A stretch of 64,000 nucleotides of DNA from Pogonophryne albipinna (taxonomy: Eukaryota > Chordata > Actinopteri > Perciformes > Artedidraconidae). The notes beneath the pieces are model-generated. The model saw only the letters and a list, made by a program, of their open reading frames with translations, did not search any database and had not been told where the DNA came from. Made by a program: the position numbers and the translations under genes. Positions 35,606 through 46,468 of the stretch are shown here, piece after piece (positions within the stretch are counted from its first letter, which is position 1; every line of letters begins with the position of its first letter). The DNA is taken from positions 822,726-886,725 of the forward strand of contig JAPTMU010000049.1 in assembly GCA_028583405.1 (NCBI GenBank), in the 5' to 3' direction.

Positions 35606-36048
35606 TCAAGCAGCAGACAGGAAGTGGGGTCAGAGCTGCAGCGTTGCTCTGAATGACAGGAAGTGAGTGGAAATGGAGATAAGGCGACAGGAAGTGACCG
35701 CTTTGAAAATCCTGACTCAACTCTGACTTGTATCACCCCACATGAGGAGGAAGGGGAAAAGAGAGGGATGAAGGTCTCTGAATGACATTCTCCTAAAGGA
35801 ATCAGAACATCATGCATTATTAAACCTCTGGTGTCTAATAACTCTATATGTACTCTCTCAGTGCTTAGGGGATGCTGCAGAACACAACTTAGGGAAATAT
35901 ATAGTTTCTTTGGAAATGTGTCTTTCACATTGACGCTTATTCACTTTTAGCCTTATAATTGGTAATGTCACATCAAAACAATTCGACGTTCCTTCAAATG
36001 TCTCTTTAACGAGCTCATCTAGAAACTATAACTTTGTAAATTAGATAG
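35606..36048. other. No gene identified
   Basis: A minus-strand frame (35581-35928) has no recognisable domain. No repeats seen. Confidence 0.45.
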
Positions 36049-36056
36049 CATTATAT

Positions 36057-36383
36057 GGTAACACTTTATATTAAGGAACACAAATTCACCATCAACTAGT
36101 TGTTAATTAACATGAATATTAGCAGTATATTGGCTCTTTATTAGTCACATTGAGAAGAGCATATTCAGACCAAAACTCATGTACAACAACTTCCTTACTT
36201 GCAACAAATCAGCACTAATTAGAGGGTTGAGGAAAAACTCTCAACTAATGGCCAAGTACTTGTAGAATAAGGCATTAATAAGTGTTTTATAATGACTAAT
36301 AAAGAGCCAATATACTGATAATATGCATGTTAATTAACAGCTAGTTGATGGTGAATTTGTGTTCCTTAATATAAAGTGTTACC
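36057..36383. mobile_element. Foldback MITE with about 92-bp inverted repeats
   Basis: The first about 92 bp and the inverted last about 92 bp are nearly identical, starting GGTAACACTTTATATTAAGG; I count about three mismatches. A perfect 8-bp target duplication CATTATAT lies at 36049-36056 and 36384-36391. The long arms could fold into a hairpin. The 8-bp duplication suits hAT-type mobilisation. Confidence 0.93.
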
Positions 36384-36519
36384 CATTATATGTTTATTTA
36401 CAGCAGCATGAAAACATGGCATCGCACACGAATACAAAATACAATTTAAATAAACATAAACGGTATATATATACATATTATACACATTACAACCATATAA
36501 CTACGCTCAGTTTTAGAGC

Positions 36520-37134
36520 TTAATGGATTACATGTAATCAGGATAGAACAAATGAATCTGTAATCCCTTACAGTTATATATAAAACACACGGAGTAGCAG
36601 GATTACAATGTTACAATACTTTTTAAAATAAAGATTATAAGTAGACGTACTGCATTTATTTTCTCTTCGGTTTTCATTTTGGCTACTTTCATTTTAAATA
36701 TCTTTTTAATTTGATTTATTTACCAAAAATACTGAGTTTGTCAGAGGTAACTGTCTTCCCGTACAGCTACACAAAGATGTCATTAAATGGGTCTAAACTT
36801 GGTATAACCAGCGAGATTACAACGTTACAATACTTTGGAAATGCACTTGTATTGTTGGTCTTTAGACTACTGTCATGAAATGCAGGTTTTCTTATTTTTT
36901 AATTGCGGGAAACACATTTTTCATGCAAAATATCTAGTTTTTGTTTGTTTTTTAAGTTAATATTGTTGTGTTTTCTTAGATAATACACTTAAGTATTCAT
37001 GTAATGTTCTCTTGTGTTTGTTTGCATTGCAAAAATAACACAAAGCAATCAGGTAACATTACTGTGATAGGTTAGTGATTTCATTTTTTCACAGGTCATT
37101 TTAACAGATTATTTTTAAAGTAACCCCAACTCTG
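36520..37134. mobile_element. Decayed GTTACTTT-type element, right part
   Basis: ATGGATTACATGTAATCAGG and CTGTAATCCCTTACAG near the left, and TTTTTAAAGTAACCCCAACTCTG at the right. Subterminal GATTACAA(T/C)GTTACAATAC occurs twice (about 36602 and 36816). Confidence 0.45.
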
Positions 37135-37605
37135 ACTACGCTATAATAAACTGTAAAGTAACTTAGAACATTATACAGTTTAAACAACAAAGTGAAAACC
37201 TCTCTGACTCTTATTTAGGTTATTGCGTTGCTGGCATCATATTCAGCACAGCAGCACTCAGACTTTTAATAAACATTTGATTTGGAAATAGATGAAAGTT
37301 ACGAAAGAACCAGCACTGAATTAAGCTTGAAGGGGTGGAGGCGCCTCGTCTTTCGATCAGCTTACAGTCCTACTTTCTCTTGCATCATGTCCATAATTAC
37401 TTCCCTCTGAACACAAATAAACAGGACACTGCTGATCGTTTCTGTTTCATCCTCTGCTGTCAGATATCAACGTTTCTCTGTTGTTATATTAGCTCCCAAA
37501 TGGACCAAAGAAACGCTTCTTCTGATTGGAAAAGGAAATGTGAGACCTCCATGCTGGATGTGACTGCCAAAAACGTTTCACCAGGGTTTTAAGAACTACT
37601 CTGAT
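37135..37605. other. No gene seen
   Basis: No recognisable element or exon. Confidence 0.45.
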
Positions 37606-37885
37606 GTTTGCCAAGCATACTTGCCAACCCTCCCGATTTTCGCGGGAGCCGATTTCATAGCCCTCTCCCGGTTTCCTCCCGGGGTCATATTTCTCCCGAT
37701 TTCTGACAAAATCAGATTTACACACGACTGTTTCCACTCGGACTTTAATACAGCTACACCATTGTTTGGTTTCCATGGTAGCGCGTCTCTTTAGTAGCGT
37801 GCGCAAGATAGTCACAGAAAAACAGAACAAGAATTGACAACTCAACCCTCTGCTCACTCCTTTCCTGGTCCAGCCCACACAGATG
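37606..37885. mobile_element. hAT-like fragment with CATACTTGCCAACC end
   Basis: CATACTTGCCAACCCTCCC followed by palindromic CCCGATTTTCGCGGGAG and CTCCCGGTTTCCTCCCGGGG is a terminus type seen in vertebrate hAT-like elements. The opposite end is not found. Confidence 0.45.
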
Positions 37886-38600
37886 CTCCATCAAGAGGTT
37901 TGTAGAGAAGTGATTGAAAATGGAAGTAATTAAGAATCGTTAACACGACACGTCTTTTTTTACATAGAAAAACAGGAAACACATGGTTGTAATTTGTGTT
38001 CCTACTTTGCTACTCCACTTTGTGATCTGCTTTTATGGATTATTGTTAATAAAATGTGTCACCTCCATCGTCTGAAGTAGATTTGAGTTAATGGTGGGAT
38101 TTGAGTTCATTACTCAGTATATAAAGTCGATGTTTCATCGTAGGTAGGAATGACGGCTCTGTACTGATCAAAGCCCTCCTGATCAGATATTTGAAAACAC
38201 ATTAAAATCTTTATTTTTATTAAAAACGTGTTCCTTGAAAATAAACTACATGAGTACTAAATAAGTACACATTATCCTACATGATTACAGCCAAAATGAT
38301 ATTTAAAGGGTAATATTACGCTAATGTTAGGTTCATATTAGTATTTTGTGTCTCTACTTTGACTTTTAATGATTATTTTGATCAATATGACGTCACAATT
38401 ATTTATCATTATTATATATTGAGGTCAGTGACAAAATGTTGTTATTGCACTTACACCTTTTAACACACATTTCTCTCAATAACTTCAAATGTCCATGTTG
38501 TGCGATAATCCTGTTAATGTACAAATATTGGCTGCACAACATTTGGAAAAACAGACTTTTTAAAAATGAATATTTGTACTGCAATATGTAATGCAATATT
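37886..38600. other. No gene seen
   Basis: AT-rich; nothing recognised. Confidence 0.5.
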
Positions 38601-38603
38601 TTT

Positions 38604-38870
38604 AAAGGTCCCCTATCATACTGTTTTTCATCAATATATCATAGGTCTCAGATATAGGGGTTACCTTGGTTGCTGATTGGCTAATGGTTACACAAGCCAA
38701 CACATCGTTATGACATCATAAAGATGAGACATGAAGAAGAGGGGACACATGTTGATGTAGAAGAGACATGAAGAAGAGGGGACACATGTTGATGTAGAAG
38801 AGACATGGAGAAGAGGGGACACATGTTGATGAAGAAGAGACATGTCCCTTTAACCCTGTTGCTGCCGCTC
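38604..38870 (+). mobile_element. TTAA-type MITE fragment
   Basis: Starts TTAAAGGTCCCCTATCATAC, contains TTGGTTGCTGATTGGCTAAT, and is expanded by a 37-bp tandem repeat. The right terminus is lost; it ends near CCCTTTAACCCTG, close to the candidate exon. Confidence 0.6.
38727..38846 (+). repeat. 37-bp minisatellite (second type), 3.3 units
   Basis: Unit AGACATGAAGAAGAGGGGAC then ACATGTTGATGTAGAAG, starting at 38727, 38764, 38801 and 38838. The sequence is unrelated to the other 37-bp arrays. Confidence 0.93.
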
Positions 38871-38890
38871 CCTCAGGGGATGTTACCTCG

Positions 38891-39019
38891 TCAGTCAAAG
38901 GTTTCCTCTCTGGCTCCACAGTAGAGGACAAACATGTTGGAAGTCTTTTTCCCATTTGCCTCCTTCACCATCTGCCACTGCAGCTTAGGCTCCATCTGCA
39001 CGGGCACGTCCTGGTTCTG
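38891..39019 (-). other. Candidate terminal coding exon (minus), unidentified
   Basis: On the minus strand a possible acceptor (GGACTTCTCTACAG) is followed by about 42 codons ending in TGA at 38891-38893. The peptide includes QDVPVQMEPKLQWQMVKEAN and NMFVLYCGAREETFD, and third positions are strongly GC-rich, unlike the surroundings. The frame is also open upstream to about 39100, where a G21 tract begins. I do not recognise the protein. It could be the last exon of a host gene on the minus strand, a stranded exon relic or a captured fragment. Confidence 0.4.
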
Positions 39020-39109
39020 CTGTAGAGAAGTCCAACTGATGTCCGTCCAAATTTCACACGGAGGAAAAACAAAAGTAAGAATGCAGAGTTTCAGTCGGGC
39101 CCTCTCTCA

Positions 39110-39130
39110 GGGGGGGGGGGGGGGGGGGGG
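39110..39130. repeat. G21 homopolymer
   Basis: Twenty-one consecutive G, with shorter tracts at 11664-11681 and about 24528-24547. Prone to replication and assembly error. Confidence 0.95.
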
Positions 39131-39399
39131 CGGACGTTTCTTTCTGCTAATTAGACAAATTAACAAACAATCTTTTGATATGAAAATCCTCCGTATATGA
39201 TTTTCCACAACAGAAACGGAAAAGATCTGTATTGTGATTATACTCAGGTGTTACCACATTGCGAAGGCTTTTCTTTATGCAGTTTAATAAGAAACAACTA
39301 AATATAATAAGTGATGAAAACAGAAATAGCAACACACAGAGTAAAAATAAGAAGGAACTAGTTAAATACAAAATACTAATTTACAAAATAACAATATTT

Positions 39400-42300
39400 G
39401 CAGATTTAGTTTTTGCCATTCATATTCTTATTTTAAAATGTTTGTCTGTTTGCTCAGATCTTTCTTTGTTTACTTCTGACATAATGTGTTTCTATTGGCG
39501 CTCCAATACAGTATACGTAATAAGGGGCAGTTGACCAATCACAACAGAGCCGGCCAGCTAACCAATCAGAGCAGACTGGGCTCTGGTTTCAGACAGAGGG
39601 TGAAAAGAGGTGCTGCAGCACAGACAGTATGAGAACAATAAAGAGCTTTTTGAACATTAAAGCAAGGAGACATGTAGAGACACTACATACTGATATACAC
39701 CTGAACATCAGCAGGAGAGGACTCTTTAAAGTAGAGACTCTACATACTGATATACACCTGAACATCAGCAGGAGAGGACTCTTTAAAGTAGAGACTCTAC
39801 ATACTGATATACACCTGAACATCAGCAGGAGAGGACTCTTTAAAGTAGAGACACTACATACTGATATACACCTGAACATCAGCAGGAGAGGACTCTTTAA
39901 AGTAGAGACTCTACATACTGATATACACCTGAACATCAGCAGGAGAGGACTCTTTAAAGTAGAGACTCTACATACTGATATACACCTGAACATCAGCAGG
40001 AGAGGACTCTTTAAAGTAGAGACACTACATACTGATATACACCTGAACATCAGCAGGAGAGGACTCTTTAAAGTAGAGACACTACATACTGATATACACC
40101 TGAACATCAGCAGGAGAGGACTCTTTAAAGTAGAGACACATACATACTGATATACACCTGAACATCAGCAGGAGAGGACTCTTTAAAGTAGAGACACTAC
40201 ATACTGATATACACCTGAACATCAGCAGGAGAGGACTCTTTAAAGTAGAGACACTACATACTGATATACACCTGAACATCAGCAGGAGAGGACTCTTTAA
40301 AGTAGAGACACTACATACTGATATACACCTGAACATCAGCAGGAGAGGACTCTTTAAAGTAGAGACACTACATACTGATATACACCTGAACATCAGCAGG
40401 AGAGGACTCTTTAAAGTAGAGACACTATATACTGATATACACCTGAACATCAGCAGGAGAGGACTCTTTAAAGTAGAGACACTATATACTGATATACACC
40501 TGAACATCAGCAGGAGAGGACTCTTTAAAGTAGAGACACTACATACTGATATACACCTGAACATCAGCAGGAGAGGACTCTTTAAAGTAGAGACTCTACA
40601 TACTGATATACACCTGAACATCAGCAGGAGAGGACTCTTTAAAGTAGAGACTCTACATACTGATATACACCTGAACATCAGCAGGAGAGGACTCTTTAAA
40701 GTAGAGACACTACATACTGATATACACCTGAACATCAGCAGGAGAGGACTCTTTAAAGTAGAGACACTACATACTGATATACACCTGAACATCAGCAGGA
40801 GAGGACTCTTTAAAGTAGAGACACAACATACTGATATACACCTGAACATCAGCAGGAGAGGACTCTTTAAAGTAGAGACACTACATACTGATATACACCT
40901 GAACATCAGCAGGAGAGGACTCTTTAAAGTAGAGACACTACATACTGATATACACCTGAACATCAGCAGGAGAGGACTCTTTAAAGTAGAGACACTACAT
41001 ACTGATATACACCTGAACATCAGCAGGAGAGGACTCTTTAAAGTAGAGACACTACATACTGATATACACCTGAACATCAGCAGGAGAGGACTCTTTAAAG
41101 TAGAGACACTATATACTGATATACACCTGAACATCAGCAGGAGAGGACTCTTTAAAGTAGAGACACTATATACTGATATACACCTGAACATCAGCAGGAG
41201 AGGACTCTTTAAAGTAGAGACACTACATACTGATATACACCTGAACATCAGCAGGAGAGGACTCTTTAAAGTAGAGACACTACATACTGATATACACATG
41301 AACAGGAGAGAACTCTTTAAAGTAGAGACACTACATACTGATATACACCTGAACATCAGCAGGTTAGGACTCTTTAAAGTAGAGACACTACATACTGATA
41401 TACACCTGAACATCAGCAGGAGAGGACTCTTTAAAGTAGAGACACTACATACTGATATACACCTGAACATCAGCAGGAGAGGACTCTTTAAAGTAGAGAC
41501 ACTACATACTGATATACACCTGAACATCAGCAGGAGAGGACTCTTTAAAGTAGAGACACTACATACTGATATACACCTGAACATCAGCAGGAGAGGACTC
41601 TTTAAAGTAGAGACACTACATACTGATATACACCTGAACATCAGCAGCAGAGGACTCTTTAAAGTAGAGACACTATATACTGATATACACCTGAACATCA
41701 GCAGGAGAGGACTCTTTAAAGTAGAGACACTACATACTGATATACACCTGAACATCAGCAGGAGAGGACTCTTTAAAGTAGAGACACTGATATACACCTG
41801 AACATCAGCAGGAGAGGACTCTTTAAAGTAGAGACACTGATATACACCTGAACATCAGCAGGAGAGGACTCTTTAAAGTAGAGACACTGATATACACCTG
41901 AACATCAGCAGGAGAGGACTCTTTAAAGTAGAGACACTACATACTGATATACACCTGAACATCAGCAGGAGAGGACTCTTTAAAGTAGAGACACTACATA
42001 CTGATATACACCTGAACATCAGCAGGAGAGGACTCTTTAAAGTAGAGACACTACATACTGATATACACCTGAACATCAGCAGGAGAGGACTCTTTAAAGT
42101 AGAGACACTATATACTGATATACACCTGAACATCAGCAGGAGAGGACTCTTTAAAGTAGAGACACTATATACTGATATACACCTGAACATCAGCAGGAGA
42201 GGACTCTTTAAAGTAGAGACACTACATACTGATATACACCTGAACATCAGCAGGAGAGGACTCTTTAAAGTAGAGACACTACATACTGATATACACATGA

Positions 42301-42830
42301 ACAGGAGAGAACTCTTTAAAGTAGAGACACTACATACTGATATACACCTGAACATCAGCAGGTTAGGACTCTTTAAAGTAGAGACACTACATACTGATAT
42401 ACACCTGAACATCAGCAGGAGAGGACTCTTTAAAGTAGAGACACTACATACTGATATACACCTGAACATCAGCAGGAGAGGACTCTTTAAAGTAGAGACA
42501 CTACATACTGATATACACCTGAACATCAGCAGGAGAGGACTCTTTAAAGTAGAGACACTACATACTGATATACACCTGAACATCAGCAGCAGAGGACTCT
42601 TTAAAGTAGAGACACTATATACTGATATACACCTGAACATCAGCAGGAGAGGACTCTTTAAAGTAGAGACACTACATACTGATATACACCTGAACATCAG
42701 CAGGAGAGGACTCTTTAAAGTAGAGACACTGATATACACCTGAACATCAGCAGGAGAGGACTCTTTAAAGTAGAGACACTGATATACACCTGAACATCAG
42801 CAGGAGAGGACTCTTTAAAGTAGAGAAAAG
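39400..42830 (+). mobile_element. TTAA-type MITE expanded by the second 57-bp array
   Basis: GAGCCGGCCAGCTAACCAAT through AACATTAAAGCAAGGAGACA (39545-39670) closely matches 31197-31320. The left terminus is decayed (near 39400) and the right terminus is absent after the array, so the limits are approximate. Confidence 0.65.
39674..42819 (+). repeat. 57-bp minisatellite, 56 units with higher-order structure
   Basis: Same unit as 31326-32842. Correcting five 50-bp units (7-bp deletion, GACACTGATATAC), two units with a 6-bp deletion (ACATGAACAGGAGAG at about 41295 and 42294) and one 1-bp insertion (about 40138) gives exactly 56 x 57. A roughly 1-kb block is duplicated within it (offset 999 bp, 942 bp after one missing unit). 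Long 19-residue-period frames on both strands are by-products. Confidence 0.97.
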
Positions 42831-43217
42831 GATTGAAATAAATATATTTAGTTGTGGATTTATTCAATCTTTCTTCACGGCACAAGGGGATGTAATAAAG
42901 CGGCATTAGACACATGTCTTGATGCACTCGTGGGTGTTTCAATTAGTTAATGGAATATTGCCAGATGTAATGATGTATTGACTGAATGCTGATTGCACAG
43001 AGATGATGAACTCTCACGTGATTTGAAGTGCTCTGCAGTGATTTCAGGGTGTCTTAGACTCCCGTATAGTGACACTACGAGTCGCATGCGTATAAGTTTC
43101 CTCTCAGATGCATCGACTCGCAGATAAACATTTCTGTCGCGAATAATTGAAAAGAAAGAAATAGGGGAGCAGAGGTGGGAAGTAGTGGAGTAAATACTTC
43201 GTGACTGTACTTTAGTA

Positions 43218-43447
43218 TAGGGCTGTGCGATTATGGCAAAAATCATAATCACGATTGTTGGTCAATAATTGATATCACGATTATTAAAAACGATTATCCA
43301 TTTACTTTGAAAACATCCATTTATTGAAAAAGAAATGTTAAACAATACGTTTTTAACAGTTGATTACACTGAACTTTAAGTATAATTCAACTTTTTTTCA
43401 ATTACATCTTTTTTTTTTTAAATGATACGATTAATTGCACAGCCCTA
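43218..43447. mobile_element. 230-bp hAT MITE inserted near a hAT terminus
   Basis: Ends TAGGGCTGTGCGATTATG and, inverted, TAGGGCTGTGCAATTAAT. It interrupts the sequence that reads continuously in the 33313 copy (TACTTAAGTAC...TTTTCTGG). The flanking 8-mers are only partly alike (ACTTTAGT and ACTTTTCT if shifted by one), so the target duplication is uncertain. Confidence 0.8.
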
Positions 43448-43510
43448 CTTTTCTGGTATCAGTACTTTACTCCACTACTTATTTTTCTGACGACTTTTTA
43501 CTTTGACTTC

Positions 43511-44620
43511 TTACATGTTGAACACAAATACCTGTACTTTCTACTTCTTACATGTTGAACCCAAATACCTGTACTTTCTACTTCTTACATGTTGAACACA
43601 AATACCTGTACTTTCTACTTCTTACATGTTGAACTCAAATACCTGTACTTTCTACTTCTTACATGTTGAACCCAAATACCTGTACTTTCTACTTCTTACA
43701 TGTTGAACACAAATACCTGTACTTTCTACTTCTTACATGTTGAACACAAATACCTGTACTTTCTACTTCTTACATGTTGAAAACAAATACCTGTACTTTC
43801 TACTTCTTACATGTTGAACACAAATACCTGTACTTTCTACTTCTTACATGTTGAACACAAATACCTGTACTTTCTACTTCTTACATGTTGAACACAAATA
43901 CCTGTACTTTCTACTTCTTACATGTTGAACACAAATACCTGTACTTTCTACTTCTTACATGTTGAACACAAATACCTGTACATTCTACTTCTTACATGTT
44001 GAACACAAATACCTGTACTTTCTACTTCTTACATGTTGAACCCAAATACCTGTACATTCTACTTCTTAAATGTTGAACACAAATACCTGTACTTTCTACT
44101 TCTTAAATGTTGAACACAAATACCTGTACTTTCTACTTCTTACATGTTGAACCCAAATACCTGTACTTTCTACTTCTTACATGTTGAACCCAAATACCTG
44201 AACTTTCTACTTCTTACATGTTGAACCCAAATACCTGTACTTTCTACTTCTCACATGTTGAACCCAAATACCTGTACTTTCTACTTCTTAAATGTTGAAC
44301 ACAAATACCTGTACTTTCTACTTCTTACATGTTGAACCCAAATACCTGTACTTTCTACTTCTTACATGTTGAACCCAAATACCTGTACTTTCTACTTCTT
44401 ACATGTTGAACTCAAATACCTGTACTTTCTACTTCTCACATGTTGAACCCAAATACCTGAACTTTCTACTTCTTACATGTTGAACTCAAATACCTGTACT
44501 TTCTACTTCTTACATGTTGAACTCAAATACCTGTACTTTCTACTTCTTACATGTTGAACTCAAATACCTGTACTTTCTACTTCTTACATGTTGAACTCAA
44601 ATACCTGTACTTTCTACTTC
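43511..44620 (-). repeat. 37-bp minisatellite, 30 units
   Basis: Same unit and orientation as 33426-35201; 1,110 bp is exactly 30 x 37. The A/C/T variation recurs. Rare variants GTACATTCTAC and TTAAATGTTG are mostly private to this copy. Confidence 0.97.
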
Positions 44621-44771
44621 TCTCATTTCCCAAACAGCTGGTTCCTTTAGTCTGAATGTGTGTTTGGTGGCGTGATCATTATTCTTTAGAGTCATTGCGT
44701 GCCTATTGATTTGACCACGATCCGTGTATCCATCATTTCCTGGTCTTCTAAAGAGGGACCAATGAAAACGC

Positions 44772-45343
44772 TGGCCTATTTGTTTTTACAAAGAGTCTAA
44801 AAATAGAGCCTGAAAAGAATAGATGTCTCGTGCTCATTCGTCCCTGTGAAGCTGCTGCCAGGCTGACGTTGATATGTTTGATGCTGATGATAGATTGAGA
44901 TCAGCCGTCCTCTTTTTATAATCCGTGTTCTTTAGTGTAGCAGCCATTAGCGGCGCAGATCTCCTCTTCTTCATGTGGGGATGGACTCCCCGTGGTCCCA
45001 GATGTAATGAGGAGCTCTATCTGTTCAGTATGCTGCCACATATTAAATGTTCTCCTCAGGGCTTGAAGGCTTTCTGTTCACACCTCAAATCACGGACACA
45101 GCAGGCTGTTGAAAATCTGCCACTGGCTTTTACTAACTATACCATGGAAAATTCAAATGCTGGAGCCATTGATATACTGCTGTTAAGTGATTTACCACCT
45201 ATTATTGGGCTCTTAATACCATTTCAAAGCTGGTCCTTTTATCATACTGAGGAGCCGTACGGTGTTAATGGAAATGTCACGAGATGCAATACTTCGGTAC
45301 CAAATTCAGAAAGCATCGCAGTACTCGTTTTTTTCCACCTTTA
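44772..45343. other. No gene identified; one unexplained open frame
   Basis: A plus-strand frame at 44925-45344 (139 codons) has no recognisable domain, no splice support and ends where the next mobile element starts. Confidence 0.4.
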
Positions 45344-45800
45344 AGGTCACCTATCATGCAAAATCCACTTTGTCAGGAAAACATATCCTCTCCCTCTTTG
45401 TCCTGATCCATCTTTATGAAAACCTGTCTGAAAATGAGCTGATCAACATCCGTTTTTAGTCTTCAAACACTCCCAGAGCCCATACCGTGTTCCTCTTTGT
45501 GTTTACTTCCTGTCTGTCTTGTTCAACAGGAAGTTGCGTGCTCTCCGTAAATATAAAAATGAATATTCAAAAAGTACTCCACAGTGTTTTCTGATGGAGA
45601 AAACTAATGTTTGTTGTCCACAGCTGACGTTAAAGTGACTTCTTTCTACAGATTGATTTTACTGCACATCGTCCCTTGATTCTCCTTAGCAGCAGTCTGC
45701 TCTCCTTAGCAACGGTCAGTTGGCAAAAATTAACAGACATTTTGAATTTCAAAATCAGAATTGAGTTTCCATTGTAGCTGTGTAATAAAGCTAGTTCAAG
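45344..45800 (+). mobile_element. MITE of the GGTCACCTATCATGC type
   Basis: Starts TTTAAGGTCACCTATCATGC, with AAACACTCCCAGAGCC, GTTTACTTCCTGTCTGTC and CCTTAGCAACGGTCAG, ending near AGCTGTGTAATAAAG. It shares the middle and right part with 12203-12899 and the right part with 55671-55811. Confidence 0.6.
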
Positions 45801-45844
45801 TATCTGTTAGCTATTGGCTTATATTATGGTGTGTTCAGTAAAAC

Positions 45845-45925
45845 CTTTATTGGGCGACACTCGATCACACAGTACAACATTTCCCAAATTGGGATCAATA
45901 AAGTACTTCTAATCTTATAATGATA
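45845..45925 (+). mobile_element. LINE 3' tail (plus)
   Basis: CAAATTGGGATCAATAAAGT followed by ACTTCTAATCTTATAATG, the familiar terminal sequence of a fish non-LTR retrotransposon. The same tail occurs reversed at 55235-55280. Confidence 0.6.
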
Positions 45926-46468
45926 TCATGATGTGTAAAAATGTAATCTTGTTTAAAAAAGTCACAAACTTTAATGAACACACTTGAGCAGTTTGAAGTA
46001 TATATCTTTTTCCATCACTTTGTTGTTACTGAATCTGAATGAATAACGTTGCTGTATTAATCTTAAAAGTGGTAGATCGATCGTTGGTCTATTTTATAAC
46101 AAGATAGTTTGTGACTGTATGTACTTCTCACCCATTTTTCCAAACCAAATGTCCACATTATATTACATGTTTACTAGGCTGGAGGTTGTACATTTTTCCA
46201 TTTTTCTGACCAAGACTTTGAGCAGTTTGGTTTTAAAGTTCAGATAATAATCCGGTACAAATGAAACACCATCTGCACTCTAAAAACAAATGCTTTGGCT
46301 AAACAAAGAAAATCAACGCAACAGGTTGCATCGATGTTTATTGAGTTAATACAACTTCTAATGAAATTGTCTTAAAGCAACAAAGTTATTTGAGTTAGGG
46401 GAGAAGGCTTTTCCTCTACAATCAGAGGTGTGTTTAATTACCACTTACTTAATAATTGGTATTATAAA

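Larger units (their letters stand above)
43170..44771. mobile_element. hAT-like element carrying the third 37-bp array, truncated
   Basis: Left end CAGAGGTGGGAAGTAGTGGA, then a 230-bp insertion, the array, and the arm CTGGTTCCTTTAGTCTGAAT. Homology to 33313-35605 stops after GGTCTTCTAAAGAGGGACCA, so about 240 bp of the distal end is missing. Confidence 0.8.

Noticed and set aside
30217..37134. A single 6.9-kb element bounded by the two GTTACTTT-type termini
   Set aside because: The 8-mers outside the ends do not match and the interior is occupied by unrelated elements; two separate remnants are simpler.
40082..41797. 571-codon minus-strand open frame
   Set aside because: It is the 57-bp array read in phase; both strands are open and frames end at length-variant units.
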